A stretch of DNA of 6,615 nt from assembly GCA_902470475.1 (NCBI GenBank), contig CABRGT010000084.1:1-6615 (forward strand), written 5' to 3'. The stretch comes from an uncultured Porphyromonadaceae bacterium (GTDB lineage: Bacteria; Bacteroidota; Bacteroidia; Bacteroidales; Muribaculaceae). This document shows, piece by piece, positions 5,159 to 6,615 of the stretch (positions are counted from its first letter, which is position 1; every line of letters begins with the position of its first letter). The position numbers were made by a program, and so were the translations under genes. The notes beneath the pieces were generated by a model. That model was not told where the DNA came from and did not search any database. It saw only the letters and a list, made by a program, of their open reading frames with translations.

Positions 5159-6615
5159 TCACATTTCTCCCGCTTTTTTGCAGCGGCTTTTGTAGCGGCG
5201 CGTGCGGGCGTCGGAGATCGGGCCGGAAAAGTCGAGACCGAAAGCGAAGGTGTAGCTGTTGCCGCAGGCGTCGGTGTAAGGCTCTATGTCGTGGGGGCGG
5301 TCCTCGCAGTGGAGCTCGACGGCTGCCATCGACGCCGGCAGCTCAAACGGCAGCAGCCCCGATGGCTCGGCACGGCCAGTGATCAGGTCGAGGAAGGCCT
5401 GCGTCTGGACGCTGAATCCGACCAGGATGGCATCGGCCAGCGGCTCGACTTCGGACATGACTGTCGGATTCGACATGGCCATGATCACTATCACAGGTCT
5501 GTCGCCCATGGCGGCGCGTACAGCTTCGAGCATATCGAGATCGCTCTCGTTCTGGGCACGGGCCGTCTTGCCGCGGTACGACCTGTCGGGAAACGGCTCC
5601 GAGGGATCGCCCGCGAGACTGTGCGCGCGGGCCTCTGTGGCAGTATACGGGCGGTACTGCAGGGTGATGGGTATGTAGCCATTGCCACCGGCGGCCAGGT
5701 CGGCCTTGTCGTAGCCCATGCCGTAGCTCTTGGGCGACTCGATGTAGACAATGGCTGCATCGGCCTCGGCAGGATTATCGGTAAAGTCGAAATAGGGCGC
5801 TGCCTGCGCTTCAGAGACGGGCCGATAGCTGCGGGCCGGCTCGGTGCCGCCCCAGTAAGTGCGCACGGGGCCGACGTGGCGCACGGGCACATAAATCTTC
5901 GGCCGCCCCTGCAGCGGGAGCGTACGCCCGGCGTTCTTGAGCATGACAACCGACCTGAGCTGCTGGGCGTAGCCGCGTGCCATCCAGTCGCGCTGCCCGA
6001 CGGTAGCCTTCGTCACGGCGGGATCGGTGTAAGGATTCTCAAACAGCCCGGTGCGGAAAATATTGAGCAGAAGACGCCGGGCCGAAAGCTCCATGCGCCG
6101 GCGCATCCAATCTTCACCATGCTCGCGGCAGCCCATTTCGTAAGCTTCGAGAACGGGACCTTTCTCGTTATTGCCGCCAAACTGGTCGACACCGGCCATC
6201 AGCGCCTTGTAGTGGCGCGCCGCCACGCTCATAGTCTCGACTCCCCAGGGCTTGCCGGAGTGAGTGCCGGGGTCGATCTGGTCGCCGGTGATGATCCAGT
6301 CGGTGCATACCACACCGTCGTAACCGGCTTCGCCGCGCAACTGGCGGGTGATGATGTCGCGGTCGAATGAGTTGCCGACGCGCTCGGCACCCTGGTCAGT
6401 GGAGATGGTGTAATATGGCATCACGGCCGAGGCGCGGCCCGTGGCGCCGTCGAGGTCGAAGGCTCCATGCTCGAAAGGATAACGGTGGTCGGCATAGCAG
6501 CCGCCCGGGTAGACGGCATACTTTCCGTTGCCGTAATGAGCGTCGCGGCCGCCCTCGCCGCTGCCGCCTCCCGGCCAGTGCTTGACCATAGCGTTGACGC
6601 TGCCCGGCCCCCAGC
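5159..6615 (-). CDS. Glycoside hydrolase family 3 protein, C-terminal part (5' end cut by window edge)
   Basis: GH3 enzymes are retaining exo-glycosidases, mostly beta-glucosidases or beta-xylosidases. The frame is open to the window edge, about 484 residues are visible, and the Met at 6589 is internal: upstream in-frame residues WGPGSVNA lead into the conserved KHWPGGG. Counting from that Met, the end of the (beta/alpha)8 barrel includes SAVMPYYTIS (54-63) and GYDGVVCTDW (89-98), where D97 should be the catalytic nucleophile. The C-terminal alpha/beta sandwich spans about 205-455 (VVMLKNAGRTLPL to NSYTFAFGLDF). The protein stops about 20 residues later with a basic tail, so it lacks the fibronectin-III-like domain of many GH3 enzymes. 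The acid/base residue and substrate cannot be assigned, and any signal peptide lies outside the window. Bacteroidales GH3 enzymes are often periplasmic. It runs in the same direction as carA, but the promoter between them argues for separate transcription. Confidence 0.93.
   Translation of the reverse strand, partial: WGPGSVNAMVKHWPGGGSGEGGRDAHYGNGKYAVYPGGCYADHRYPFEHGAFDLDGATGRASAVMPYYTISTDQGAERVGNSFDRDIITRQLRGEAGYDGVVCTDWIITGDQIDPGTHSGKPWGVETMSVAARHYKALMAGVDQFGGNNEKGPVLEAYEMGCREHGEDWMRRRMELSARRLLLNIFRTGLFENPYTDPAVTKATVGQRDWMARGYAQQLRSVVMLKNAGRTLPLQGRPKIYVPVRHVGPVRTYWGGTEPARSYRPVSEAQAAPYFDFTDNPAEADAAIVYIESPKSYGMGYDKADLAAGGNGYIPITLQYRPYTATEARAHSLAGDPSEPFPDRSYRGKTARAQNESDLDMLEAVRAAMGDRPVIVIMAMSNPTVMSEVEPLADAILVGFSVQTQAFLDLITGRAEPSGLLPFELPASMAAVELHCEDRPHDIEPYTDACGNSYTFAFGLDFSGPISDARTRRYKSRCKKAGEM

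Noticed and set aside
5291..6370. A 359-codon plus-strand open frame opposite the GH3 gene
   Set aside because: Same codon register as the GH3 gene, which has clear family motifs; the plus frame has none.
6587..6589. ATG as the start of the GH3 gene
   Set aside because: Upstream in-frame residues continue the protein, and a start here would remove most of the catalytic barrel that GH3 proteins need.
1..6615. Mobile element, CRISPR, toxin-antitoxin, defence or biosynthetic cluster
   Set aside because: All sequence is accounted for by aroC, carB, carA and GH3 with short spacers; no transposase, direct-repeat array, integrase or tRNA was seen.

Overview
This 6.6 kb window is GC-rich and densely coding. 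It most likely comes from a chromosome of the order Bacteroidales. Three things point there: the TACCTTTG promoter core in front of carA, which fits the Bacteroidetes TAnnTTTG -7 consensus; the lack of Shine-Dalgarno sequences before the genes; and protein sequences that resemble Bacteroidales homologues I remember. The high GC content would suit a high-GC Bacteroidales lineage such as Muribaculaceae or Alistipes, but I cannot fix the genus from this sequence.

Layout. The left end (2-694, + strand) is the C-terminal two thirds of chorismate synthase (aroC), cut by the window edge. It converges on a two-gene operon on the minus strand, carA-carB (5059 to 750), which encodes the small and large subunits of carbamoyl phosphate synthetase. 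The 55-base gap between the two 3' ends holds a perfect 11-bp hairpin that acts as terminator, mainly for carB, and a tandem 10-mer repeat. carA and carB overlap in an ATGATG junction. Upstream of carA is a 99-base intergenic region with a Bacteroidetes-type promoter and a short inverted repeat that would lie at the 5' end of the leader RNA. Beyond it, on the same strand, is the 3' part of a family 3 glycoside hydrolase gene, cut by the right window edge.

How the genes work together. CarA releases ammonia from glutamine and CarB uses it, with bicarbonate and two ATP, to make carbamoyl phosphate for pyrimidines and arginine. AroC makes chorismate for aromatic compounds, and the GH3 enzyme probably trims beta-linked glycans. 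The neighbours share no obvious pathway with carAB.

I see no mobile element, CRISPR array, RNA gene, defence system or undescribed multigene system. The most interesting signal is that both CarA and CarB look much more like the animal CAD/CPS1 type of carbamoyl phosphate synthetase than like the enterobacterial type. Smaller points are the leader hairpin, the allosteric-domain differences in CarB, and two departures from the C-terminal chorismate synthase signature.
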